DNA of 64,000 bases from Streptomyces sp. NBC_00457 (GTDB lineage Bacteria; Actinomycetota; Actinomycetes; Streptomycetales; Streptomycetaceae): NCBI RefSeq assembly GCF_036014015.1, contig NZ_CP107905.1, positions 7,316,001 to 7,380,000 on the forward strand. Reading direction: 5' to 3'. Positions 16,546 through 24,384 of the stretch are shown here, piece after piece (position 1 is the stretch's first letter; every line of letters begins with the position of its first letter). The notes beneath the pieces are model-generated. The model worked only from the letters and a program-made list of their open reading frames with translations. It made no database searches and had not been told where the DNA came from. A program made the position numbers and the translations under genes.

Positions 16546-19148
16546 CGCTGGGCGCTTCCTTCCAGGACGTCATCGGCGGGGCGCAGGCCGATGGACAGCA
16601 GCGGCAGGTCGGGCTTGATCTGGTCGCGCTCGGGGACGAAGCCGACCACCGGGTCGGGGGTGTCCGGCGCGTTCACGAAGGACACGAACCGGGCGAGCTT
16701 CTCCGGGTCGTTGATGGTGTCGGACCACTCGTCGCGGTAGTTGGCCACGTGCGCGGCCATCAGCGTCTCCAGCTCCTCGCAGATACCGAGGGAGTCCTCG
16801 ACGACCACATCGCGTACGTGGTCCAGGCCGCCCGGGATCCGCTCCAGCCACGTCGACGTGCGCTCCAGGCGGTCGGCGGTGCGGATGTAGAACATCAGGA
16901 AGCGGTCGATCAGCTTGATCAGCTCGGCGTCGGTCAGGTCCTGCGCGAGCAGGTCCGCGTGGCGCGGGGTCGCGCCGCCGTTGCCGGCGACGTACAGGTT
17001 CCAGCCGTTGGACGTGGCGATCACGCCGAAGTCCTTCGACTGGGCCTCCGCGCACTCGCGGGCGCACCCGGAGACCGCGGACTTCAGCTTGTGCGGGGAC
17101 CTGAGCCCCCGGTAGCGCAGCTCCAGGTCGATCGCCATGCGGACGGAGTCCTGGACGCCGTAGCGGCACCAGGTCTGGCCGACGCAGGACTTCACCGTGC
17201 GCAGGGACTTGCCGTAGGCGTGGCCGGACTCGAAGCCGGCGTCCACCAACCTCGTCCAGATCAGCGGGAGTTGCTCGACCCGCGCGCCGAACATGTCGAT
17301 GCGCTGGCCGCCGGTGATCTTCGTGTAGAGGCCGAAGTCGCGGGCGATCTCGCCGATGACGATCAGGCCCTCGGGGGTGATCTCACCGCCGGGGATACGG
17401 GGGACGACCGAGTACGAGCCGTTCTTCTGGAGGTTGGCGAGGAAGTGGTCGTTGCTGTCCTGGAGGGCCGCCTGCTCGCCGTCGAGGACGTAGCCGCTCG
17501 CGCCGATCGTGGGGGCGAGGGAGGCGATGATCGACGCCACCGCCGGCTTGCAGATCTCGCAGCCGTCGCCGCCCCGGGCGTCCTCGCGGCCGTAGCGGTC
17601 CAGCAGATCCTGGTAGGTGTTGATGCGCAGGGCGAGGACGATCTCGTACAGCTCCTCGCGGGTCTGCGAGAAGCAGCCGCACAGGCCCTTGTCGACCTCG
17701 ACACCGCTGGCCTCCAGCTCCGCGGTGACCAGCTGGCCGAGCACCTTGACGCAACTGCCGCAGCCCGTACCGGCCTTGGTGCACTTCTTCACCTCGGGCA
17801 CGGTCGTGCACTGGTGGTCGGTGACCGCGCCGCGGATCGTGCCCTTGTTGACGTTGTGGCAGGAGCAGATGACCGCGTCGTCCGGCAGCGCGGACGGGCC
17901 GAGCTGGGCGCCGCCACTCGCGCCGGCCGGCAGGACCAGCGACTCGGGTGCGATCGGCGGGACCGAGCCGGTCAGCGCGCGCAGGGTGCCGTACGCGTCC
18001 GCGTCGCCGACCAGGATGCCGCCGAGCAGCGTGCCGTCGCGGCCGATGACCAGCTTCTTGTACAGGCCCGCGCGGGAGTCGGAGTAGACGACGTCGAGGC
18101 AGTCCTCGGTGGAGCCGTGCGCGTCACCGAAGGACGCCACGTCCACGCCGAGCAGCTTCAGCTTGGTGGAGAGGTCGGCGCCGGTGAACTCCGCCTCGTC
18201 CCGCGCGATGGTCGCGGCGGCCGTCTCCGCCTGCTCGTAGCCCGGCGCCACCAGGCCGTACACCCGGCCGTCCGACGCCAGCGCGCACTCGCCGATCGCG
18301 AACACATGCGGGTCGGAGACCGTACGGCACTGCTCGTCGACCGTGATGCCGCCGCGCTCGCCGACCGTCAGACCGCAGTCGCGGGCCAGCTGGTCGCGGG
18401 GGCGGACACCGGCGCTGAACACGACCAGGTCGGTGGCGAGTTCGGAGCCGTCGGACAGCTTCATGCCGGTCACGGCGCCGTCCGCGTCGACCACGATCTC
18501 CTGCGTGCCGACGCCCGTGTGGACGCTCAGGCCCATGTCCTCGATCGTGCGCAGCAGCGCCGCGCCGCCGCCGTCGTCCACCTGGACGGGCATCAGCCGG
18601 GGCGCGAACTCCACGATGTGGGAGGTGAGTCCGAGACCCTGCAGCGCGCCCGCCGCCTCCAGGCCGAGCAGACCGCCGCCGACGACCGCGCCGGTCGTGG
18701 CCGTCTTCGCGTACTCCTCGATCGCGAGCAGATCCTCGATCGTGCGGTAGACGAAGCAGCCGGTGGCGTCCTTGTTGGGGACGGGCGGCACGAAGGGGAA
18801 GGAGCCGGTGGCGAGGACGAGGGTGTCGTACTCGAAGACCTCACCGGACCGGGCCGTGACCTTCTTCGCCTCGCGGTCCACGGAGACGGCCGGGTCGCCG
18901 ACGCGCAGCTCCATCGAGTGCTTCTCGATGAACTCCATGTCGGTCATCGACAGATCCTCGGGCGTCTTCCCCGAGAAGTACGAGGTGAGGCCGACGCGGT
19001 CGTACGCGGGGCGCGGCTCCTCGCACAGCACGACCACGCGGTGCGTGGCGGTCAGGCCGCGCTCGGCCAGCGCTTCGAGGAAGCGCTGGCCGACCATGCC
19101 ATGGCCGACGAGCACGATCGTGGGGGTGGCCCCCAGGGTGGCGGTCAT
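16542..19148 (-). CDS. nirB: Nitrite reductase (NADH) large subunit
   Basis: 868 residues. The N-terminal FAD/NAD(P)H reductase part has IVLVGHGMVGQRF, then GAVVGGGLLGLEAAGAL, then VFAIGECAL. A BFD-like [2Fe-2S] domain carries ICSCHNVNKGTIRGAV and CTKAGTGCGSCVKVL. The sulfite/nitrite reductase core has siroheme/[4Fe-4S] ligands in CVGQTWCRYG and SGCARECAEA. It reduces nitrite to ammonium in six electrons in the cytosol. Its start overlaps the upstream stop by one base (TGATG). The operon is oxidoreductase-nirB-nirD. Siroheme could come from the CbiX chelatase at 41801. Confidence 0.97.
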   Translation of the reverse strand: MTATLGATPTIVLVGHGMVGQRFLEALAERGLTATHRVVVLCEEPRPAYDRVGLTSYFSGKTPEDLSMTDMEFIEKHSMELRVGDPAVSVDREAKKVTARSGEVFEYDTLVLATGSFPFVPPVPNKDATGCFVYRTIEDLLAIEEYAKTATTGAVVGGGLLGLEAAGALQGLGLTSHIVEFAPRLMPVQVDDGGGAALLRTIEDMGLSVHTGVGTQEIVVDADGAVTGMKLSDGSELATDLVVFSAGVRPRDQLARDCGLTVGERGGITVDEQCRTVSDPHVFAIGECALASDGRVYGLVAPGYEQAETAAATIARDEAEFTGADLSTKLKLLGVDVASFGDAHGSTEDCLDVVYSDSRAGLYKKLVIGRDGTLLGGILVGDADAYGTLRALTGSVPPIAPESLVLPAGASGGAQLGPSALPDDAVICSCHNVNKGTIRGAVTDHQCTTVPEVKKCTKAGTGCGSCVKVLGQLVTAELEASGVEVDKGLCGCFSQTREELYEIVLALRINTYQDLLDRYGREDARGGDGCEICKPAVASIIASLAPTIGASGYVLDGEQAALQDSNDHFLANLQKNGSYSVVPRIPGGEITPEGLIVIGEIARDFGLYTKITGGQRIDMFGARVEQLPLIWTRLVDAGFESGHAYGKSLRTVKSCVGQTWCRYGVQDSVRMAIDLELRYRGLRSPHKLKSAVSGCARECAEAQSKDFGVIATSNGWNLYVAGNGGATPRHADLLAQDLTDAELIKLIDRFLMFYIRTADRLERTSTWLERIPGGLDHVRDVVVEDSLGICEELETLMAAHVANYRDEWSDTINDPEKLARFVSFVNAPDTPDPVVGFVPERDQIKPDLPLLSIGLRPADDVLEGSAQR

Positions 19149-20362
19149 CAGGAGCCTCCATCGTTGGTGAGCAGGTGGAGCAGGGGGGCGCCGTCGGCGG
19201 GAAGCGGCTCTGCTCCCTCCCAGGCGCGGGCGAGGGCGCCCACGGTGCCGAGTTCGCCGACCAGTACGCCGCCGACCACGCGGTCGTCGCGGACGACGAC
19301 CTTGCGGTAGGTGCCGCGGGTGGCGTCGGCGAGCTGGACGACGTCGTCGCCCGGCAGCGGCACGGTCTCGCCGAACGCGGCGAGGTCGAACGCGTCCGTC
19401 CCGCTCAGGGTGAGCCGGGTCAGCGAACGGGTGCCGGTGTAGCGGGAGCCCGCGTTCCCCGCCAGCATCTCGGCCAGTACGTCGGCCTGTTCGAGAGCCG
19501 GAGTGGCGAGCCCGTACAGGACGCCGTCGTGCTGGGCGCAGTCGCCGATCGCCCGGATGTGCGGATCGGACGTCCGCAGTTCGTCGTCGACGATGACGCC
19601 CTTGCGCACGGCGAGTCCGGCGATCTGGGCGAGGCCCACACGCGGGTGGACCCCGCAGGCCAGGACGACGAGGTCGGCGTCGAGGGCGTATCCGTCGGCC
19701 ATCTCCACCGAGCGGACCGCGCCGCCGACACAGCGCACGTCACGCACCCGGCACTCGGTGTGGACCTCGACACCGAGGTCCTTCAGGTGCCGCAGCACCA
19801 GCTTCGAGGCGTTCGGGTCGAGCTGGCGCTCCATGAGCCGCTCGGACTGCTGGGCGAGCATGACCTGGGCGCCGCGCATGGCGAGCGCGCGGGCCGCGGA
19901 GACCCCGAGGAGCCCGCCGCCGATGACGACCGCGCGTACACCCGGCCGAACCGCCTTGGACAGCCCGAGGCAGTCGTCCATGGTCCGGAACGCGTGCACG
20001 CCCTCGGGCAGCACATGATCGGGCGTGAACAGGCCGCGCAGCGGTGGGAGCACGGGGTTGGAGCCGGTGGCCAGGACCAGCGTGTCGTAGGGGATCTTCG
20101 AGCCGTCCTCGCACTCCACCTGCCGCCCGGCGCGGTCGACCCCGGTGACCCGGGCGCGAACAAGACCGGCGGGGGAGGGCAGCGCGATCACCTCGGGGGC
20201 GTACCGGCCGGCCAGCACCTCGGCGAGCAGCACCCGGTTGTACGGCCGGTGCTCCTCCTCGCCGATCAGCGTCACGGGCGTGCCGAGCTCACCGAGCCGC
20301 CGGGCGAGACGTACGCCCGCGAGGCCGGCGCCGATCACCACCACACGCGTATTCGAGGTCAT
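19148..20362 (-). CDS. FAD-dependent NAD(P)H oxidoreductase of the nitrite operon
   Basis: 404 residues of the nitrite-reductase/rubredoxin-reductase flavoprotein type. FAD motif: VVVIGAGLAGVRLARRLGELG. NAD(P) motif: AVVIGGGLLGVSAARALAMRG. Second FAD motif: IRAIGDCAQ. It resembles the N-terminal third of NirB but lacks any cluster or siroheme domain. Position as first gene, one base from nirB, suggests it passes electrons to nitrate or nitrite reduction (NasB/NasC-like role); that is inference. The ATG at 20362 is preceded by a GlnR-like box. Confidence 0.88.
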   Translation of the reverse strand: MTSNTRVVVIGAGLAGVRLARRLGELGTPVTLIGEEEHRPYNRVLLAEVLAGRYAPEVIALPSPAGLVRARVTGVDRAGRQVECEDGSKIPYDTLVLATGSNPVLPPLRGLFTPDHVLPEGVHAFRTMDDCLGLSKAVRPGVRAVVIGGGLLGVSAARALAMRGAQVMLAQQSERLMERQLDPNASKLVLRHLKDLGVEVHTECRVRDVRCVGGAVRSVEMADGYALDADLVVLACGVHPRVGLAQIAGLAVRKGVIVDDELRTSDPHIRAIGDCAQHDGVLYGLATPALEQADVLAEMLAGNAGSRYTGTRSLTRLTLSGTDAFDLAAFGETVPLPGDDVVQLADATRGTYRKVVVRDDRVVGGVLVGELGTVGALARAWEGAEPLPADGAPLLHLLTNDGGS

Positions 20363-20385
20363 GCCCTTGAGCGTGCGGTGCCGGT

Positions 20386-20423
20386 GTTACCCGGCCGCAT
20401 CACGTCTGTTTCCCGTGAGGAAC
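20386..20423. promoter_or_regulatory. GlnR-like operator of the nitrite reductase operon
   Basis: Plus strand reads GTTAC-n6-GCATC-n6-GTTTC-n6-GGAAC. Read toward the operon it is GTTCC-n6-GAAAC-n6-GATGC-n6-GTAAC. The 11-base periodicity and the GTnAC/GAAAC elements fit the actinomycete GlnR box. It lies 24-61 bases upstream of the first gene. GlnR is known to activate nir and nas genes in Streptomyces. Confidence 0.6.
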
Positions 20424-20659
20424 GCTGCCCTCAGCGGAGGCCGGGGGTGTGTGTGAGGGTTCGGACGGTGCGCGGGTCGCGGACTGTGAGGCGGGGGCGG
20501 TACGGGTGCCCGAACCACACCGGTTTCCGTGTTGCCGCCATCGTCTACGAAGCGGGGGTGTGCCGGGCTGGAGGGGTGGGCTTTCAGCAGCTCACGCCTG
20601 GGGAGGCGGGCGATGGACAGCGCCTTGCCCGCGTCGCAGGCGTTCCTCGGGGGTTGCCG

Positions 20660-21850
20660 TCACACGCCGGCCCGTTGCCGGACCGTCTCGTGGAGCCGGT
20701 CGATGAGGTGGCCCTTGCGCTCGATCGTCACATCGAAGTACGCCGCACTGCGTGTCGAACGGCACACGCGATGCACGGCCTCCTTCGCGGATCGCTTCAA
20801 CTCGACGGCCTCGGCGGAGAGTTCGAGGAGGCTCTGCTGAAGCCCCGGATGACCGAGGACGAACGCCTTGAGCTGCTCACCCTGCGCGGGCGGCCGAGTC
20901 CGAGTCCGAGTTCGAGTCCGACTGGAATCGATCAGCTCCAGGAAGACCCGGTTGCTCAGGCCGTCGAAGTCCTCGTGCGTGTTGGCGCCGCCGAGCTCCG
21001 GCACGACGTCGGTGAGGTCGTTGAACAGCTGGCTCGCCAGCCCGAGCCGGCGCATCGCGTCGTCCAGCGTGCGCCGCTCGTCCTCGCCCACACCGAGCCC
21101 GGCGACCGCCGCGTCCAGCGGCATCCGGAACAGCGTCCCGGTCTTCAGCGCCGCCACCGACTCCCAGAACCGCACGCGCTCCCCGTGCGGCGCGGCGAGC
21201 AGCTCGGCGCGGGTGTCGGCGGCCCGTGTCGACATGTCGCCCGCCTGGCCGGTGAAGCCGTTGCCCACCGCGCGGACGAGGCCTGCCACCACCGCCGGAT
21301 CGTCCGCGTGCCGCAACGCCGCCATGATCAGCCACGAAGCGGTGTTGAGAGCGAGCGGCACGCCATGGGTGACGTGCAGTGCGGGCTCGCCGTACCGTAC
21401 GTCGCTGCCGTCCTGGATGTCGTCGAGCACGACTGCGGCTTTGAGGAGGATGCGTATGGCTACGGCGGTGCGGCGGATGAGGGCGAGGTCGGGGGCGTCG
21501 TCGCTGGTCGCGCGCTGGAAGCCGCGGTAATTGCGGTAGGCCCAGTAGACGATCGAGGGCCGTAAAGGGGGTCCGCTGTGACCGGATGCCTGCGGAGCCG
21601 GAGGCAGGGCGGCCTGCCCCACCTTGGATCCGAGGGCATCGGCGACCGGTGCGTAGAGGGAACGGTTCAGGGCCGCGCCGTACAGGTCCCCGTCGGCGGG
21701 AAGCGACCCCGTCTCGGTGGGAAGCGACCCGATGAACTCGCGCAGGTCGTCCTCCAGCAGCGCGGCGTCCTGCCGCACCACCGCCTCGACTCCGGCCGTG
21801 CCCGTGGCCGTGCCTGTGGTCGTCGTCGCCGTACGTGCCGTGGCAGCCAT
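20660..21850 (-). CDS. Polyprenyl (trans-isoprenyl) diphosphate synthetase
   Basis: 396 residues. First Asp-rich motif is VVLDDIQDGSD (Asp143-147); second is QLFNDLTDVV. Other family pieces are PLRPSIVYWAYRNY, HVTHGVPLALNTASWL and ALKTGTLFRMPLD. It makes linear isoprenyl diphosphates from IPP. The N-terminal ~60 residues are a Thr/Ala-rich, probably disordered tail. A hexanucleotide run (GAGTCC units, 20895-20923) encodes SRTRTRTRTR. The ATG at 21850 has GGAGG upstream. Tailed polyprenyl transferases are cargo of family 2 encapsulins in some Streptomyces, but no shell gene is here. Confidence 0.88.
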   Translation of the reverse strand: MAATARTATTTTGTATGTAGVEAVVRQDAALLEDDLREFIGSLPTETGSLPADGDLYGAALNRSLYAPVADALGSKVGQAALPPAPQASGHSGPPLRPSIVYWAYRNYRGFQRATSDDAPDLALIRRTAVAIRILLKAAVVLDDIQDGSDVRYGEPALHVTHGVPLALNTASWLIMAALRHADDPAVVAGLVRAVGNGFTGQAGDMSTRAADTRAELLAAPHGERVRFWESVAALKTGTLFRMPLDAAVAGLGVGEDERRTLDDAMRRLGLASQLFNDLTDVVPELGGANTHEDFDGLSNRVFLELIDSSRTRTRTRTRPPAQGEQLKAFVLGHPGLQQSLLELSAEAVELKRSAKEAVHRVCRSTRSAAYFDVTIERKGHLIDRLHETVRQRAGV

Positions 21851-21991
21851 GTCCACCTCCCCGCCCTGCTGGCCACGGTCCGCCGAGCTCACGCTTCTGG
21901 TCAAGATCTCCTTTTCGTCATATCTGTGTGGGTTTGCAGGGGCGTGTGGGGTCCATGTGAGGGAAGGCGGGCTTTTGCTCTGCGCGATAGA

Positions 21992-22096
21992 TCACGCCCC
22001 GAAGGGGCGCGGGGCTGTGACATCAGCGGCTCCGCCGCGGGGCGCGACCAGCCCCCACCGGCCCGCGGGTGCATCACCGCGCTTCCAGCGGAGCGC
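21992..22096 (-). repeat. Dispersed hairpin repeat, subfamily B, copy 2
   Basis: ACGCCCCGAAGGGGCGCGG, then GCGGCTCCGCCGCGGGGCGCG, then ACCAGCCCCC, ending CCAGCGGAGCGCTT. It is the inverted counterpart of the 3434-3510 copy and shares its terminal 14 bases with the copy at 12908-12998. It lies immediately after the sortase stop. Confidence 0.8.
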
Positions 22097-22097
22097 T

Positions 22098-22748
22098 TCA
22101 GCGGCTGCCCGTCAGATGCGCGAAGACGACCACGTTCCCCTGATAACCGGTCGCCCGTGAGTAGCCCCCGCCGCAGGTGATCACCCGCAGCTCGGGCCGG
22201 TCCGCCGCCCCGTACACCTTCTCGTCGGGGAAGTCCTTCGCGTCGTACACCTCGACGGCGTCCACGGTGAACACGGCGACCCCGCCGTCGCGCCGGTCCA
22301 CCTCCACCGTGCTGCCCCGCTTCAGGGCGCCGAGGCCGTAGAAGACGGCGGGTCCGTCGGCGTTGTCGACGTGGCCGGCGACGATGGCGGTGCCCGTCTC
22401 GCCCGGGGTGGTGCCGGCCTCGTACCAGCCGGCGAGGTTCCGCTGCCCGGCCGGCGGGACGTCGAGACTGCCGGTCTTGGTCAGCCCGAGGCCCATCAGG
22501 GGGGCGTCCACGCGGAGCGAGGGGATGCGGATGCGGTCGGGCGGGGAGGGGGGCAGCGCGGGCGCGGCGGACTGCCGTACGGCCGCTTCGGCGTGTGCAT
22601 CCGCGTGTGCTTGGCGGGCGGAGGGCTGCGGAGGGGTGTTGTGCGGCTGGGCGCCGCTGCTGAGCAGCCAGGCGCCGGTGCACAAGGCGGTGAGGGTCAC
22701 GGTCGCTATCGCGGCGTTGGCTATGACGGCTTTGCCCGACCTGCGCAT
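22098..22748 (-). CDS. Class F sortase
   Basis: 216 residues. One N-terminal membrane anchor (VIANAAIATVTLTALCTGAWLL) is followed by a Pro/Ala/His-rich linker. The sortase barrel is DRIRIPSLRVDAPLMGLGL, with catalytic His in TAIVAGHVDN, Cys in LRVITCGGGY and Arg in YSRATGYQGN. Class F is the actinobacterial housekeeping-like class. The ATG at 22748 has AGGAGG upstream, and that Shine-Dalgarno sequence sits at the edge of a tandem repeat array. The companion at 22935 on the same strand is a likely partner or substrate. Confidence 0.92.
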   Translation of the reverse strand: MRRSGKAVIANAAIATVTLTALCTGAWLLSSGAQPHNTPPQPSARQAHADAHAEAAVRQSAAPALPPSPPDRIRIPSLRVDAPLMGLGLTKTGSLDVPPAGQRNLAGWYEAGTTPGETGTAIVAGHVDNADGPAVFYGLGALKRGSTVEVDRRDGGVAVFTVDAVEVYDAKDFPDEKVYGAADRPELRVITCGGGYSRATGYQGNVVVFAHLTGSR

Positions 22749-22757
22749 ACGACCTCC

Positions 22758-22838
22758 TGAAGCGACCCCGTAAAAGCACCCCTGAAGCGACCCCGTAAAG
22801 CGCCCCCCGAAGCGACCCCGTAAAGCGACCCTTGAAGC
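22758..22838. repeat. Tandem ~25-bp repeats in the sortase leader
   Basis: Three near-identical units plus a partial fourth. Each starts GAAGCGACCCCGTAAA on the plus strand and differs in a short C-rich end. Units are about 22758-22782, 22783-22808 and 22809-22832. On the coding strand each unit ends in a purine-rich block, and the block nearest the gene is the sortase ribosome binding site. Confidence 0.8.
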
Positions 22839-22934
22839 CGGCCCGCCCCGATCCCCCTCCGGGCCGCGAGGGGCGTCGGACCCGGAGGGGGAGGGGACGT
22901 GCGGTACCGGCGGACGGACAGCGGAGGGTGTCCG

Positions 22935-23456
22935 TCAGATCCCGTCGCCTCTCGCCCGGCGATGCAGGAGCCAGGTACCGCCCGCGGCGGCGACGGCAAG
23001 AGCCGCGATGCCGGCCGCGGTCTGCACGGGATCGGGGCCCAGGGCGCCACCGACCCCCGTCTTCACGCTTCCTCTGGGGTACACCTGCTCACGGGGCGCC
23101 GTCAGCGTCACCACCAGGTCGCCGGTCACCCGCTTCCCGTCCTCGGCGCAGGTCGCGACGATCTCGTACGTCCCCGGCTGCGCGCTCGGCGGCACCTTGA
23201 ACTGCCCGATGGCGTTGTCCTTGTGGGTGCTCGGCGCGAGCGTGAACGAACCGGCGCCGACCGCACTGGCGTCGCCCGCCGCCGTGCCCGTGTCGCCGCA
23301 TGCCGTCGTATTCACCGAGACCTGGCCGCCCGGCACGACGGAGGACGGAAACACCTCCAGACTCCCGGCGTCCGCGGCGTACGCCGGCACACTGCCGAGG
23401 CCTGCGGCGGCCACGGCGAGTACGGCACCGGACAGCAGGCGGGCGGTACGTCGCAT
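22935..23456 (-). CDS. Secreted/surface protein linked to class F sortase
   Basis: 173 residues. A signal peptide (RRTARLLSGAVLAVAAAGLGSVPAYA) is followed by a ~110-residue beta-rich domain with two Cys (NTTACGDTG and VATCAEDGK). A linker (GSVKTGVGGALGPDP), a hydrophobic helix (AAGIAALAVAAAGGTWLL) and HRRARGD follow. No canonical LPxTG is present, but KTGVGG before the helix could serve a class F sortase. The ATG at 23456 has GAGGGAG upstream. About 186 bases separate it from the sortase downstream. I have seen this pairing in Streptomyces; the function is not known to me. Confidence 0.75.
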   Translation of the reverse strand: MRRTARLLSGAVLAVAAAGLGSVPAYAADAGSLEVFPSSVVPGGQVSVNTTACGDTGTAAGDASAVGAGSFTLAPSTHKDNAIGQFKVPPSAQPGTYEIVATCAEDGKRVTGDLVVTLTAPREQVYPRGSVKTGVGGALGPDPVQTAAGIAALAVAAAGGTWLLHRRARGDGI

Positions 23457-23730
23457 TCGGTGCTCCCTCGAGATCAGCGGTGGTTCCCCTTCCGAGGAAA
23501 AAGGCAGGACGCCGAGCGCGCTTCCTGAGCGGGCGGGGGGAGGGGGGTGAATGGGTGTGGGGACGGGCGTCCGGGGGCGTCCTGGGCCGACATTTCGGCA
23601 GGTCACCGGCGTGTGGGAGGCGGCCTTCGGTAAAGAACCCGAAGGAGGTGGGGCGGGGCTGTGAACGGGTGACACGGAAGATGACGGGAGAGGACGAGAG
23701 CCGACGGGAGACAACGGCCCCGGTCCTTGA

Positions 23731-23748
23731 CCTCAAGTTAGGTTGAGA
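23731..23748 (+). promoter_or_regulatory. SoxR box
   Basis: CCTCAAGTTAGGTTGAGA closely matches the SoxR box of the enterobacterial soxS promoter (CCTCAAGTTAACTTGAGG), with inverted CTCAA/TTGAG arms. It is preceded by TTGACC (23727-23732), a possible -35. It ends 16 bases before the FMN reductase ATG. Confidence 0.75.
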
Positions 23749-23764
23749 TACGAGGGTGGGCGGC

Positions 23765-24382
23765 ATGCAGACGAAAACCACTCCTGATCCCGCTCTCGAG
23801 TCCGGTGAGGACACTCCCCTGAACCTGACCCTCGTCATCGGCAGCAACCGCCACGGCCGCTTCGGCCCCGTCGTCGCCGACTGGCTGCTCGCCCGCCTCC
23901 GGGACCGGGACGACCTGATCCCCCAGGTCGTGGACGTAGCCGAGATCTCCCTCCCGACATCCCTCGCCCCGACCCCGCAGGCCACCGCCGAACTGTCCAC
24001 GGTGACGCCGAAACTGGCGGCCGCCGACGCGTTCGTAGTCCTGACCCCCGAGTACAACCACTCCTACCCGGCCGGCCTCAAGAACCTCATCGACTGGCAC
24101 TACACGGAATGGCGCGCCAAGCCGGTGGCCCTTGTCTCGTACGGCGGCCTGGCAGGCGGCCTGCGCGCGGTGGAACACCTCCGCCAGGTCTTCGCCGAAC
24201 TCCACGCCGTGACCATCCGGGACACAGTGTCCTTCCACAACGCGGGTGCGTCCTTCGACGACAACGGCCGCCTGAAGGACCCGTCCGCGGCGGACGCGGC
24301 GGCGAAGGCGATGCTGGATCAGTTGGTGTGGTGGGGGAGGGCGTTGCGGGAGGCCAAGGGGCGGTGGCCGTACCCGGGGTAG
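23765..24382 (+). CDS. NADPH-dependent FMN reductase (SoxR-regulated type)
   Basis: 205 residues, flavodoxin-like. LNLTLVIGSNRHGRFGPVVADWL opens the fold. LTPEYNHSYPAGLKNLIDWHYTEW is the classic FMN-binding motif (TPEYN.S.P..LKN.IDW), and ALVSYGGLAGGLRAVEHLRQVF follows. The likely substrate is FMN or a quinone/redox-cycling compound. SoxR of Streptomyces coelicolor is known to induce a reductase of this kind in response to redox-active antibiotics. The ATG at 23765 is preferred; GTG at 23756 is an alternative. The 308-base divergent gap to 23456 holds the SoxR box and otherwise nothing I can assign. Confidence 0.88.
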   Translation: MQTKTTPDPALESGEDTPLNLTLVIGSNRHGRFGPVVADWLLARLRDRDDLIPQVVDVAEISLPTSLAPTPQATAELSTVTPKLAAADAFVVLTPEYNHSYPAGLKNLIDWHYTEWRAKPVALVSYGGLAGGLRAVEHLRQVFAELHAVTIRDTVSFHNAGASFDDNGRLKDPSAADAAAKAMLDQLVWWGRALREAKGRWPYPG

Positions 24383-24384
24383 GT

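Noticed and set aside
16749..19310. 853-codon open frame antisense to nirB
   Set aside because: Low-complexity Ala/Arg/Asp/Val text with no domain pattern; nirB on the other strand is unmistakable.
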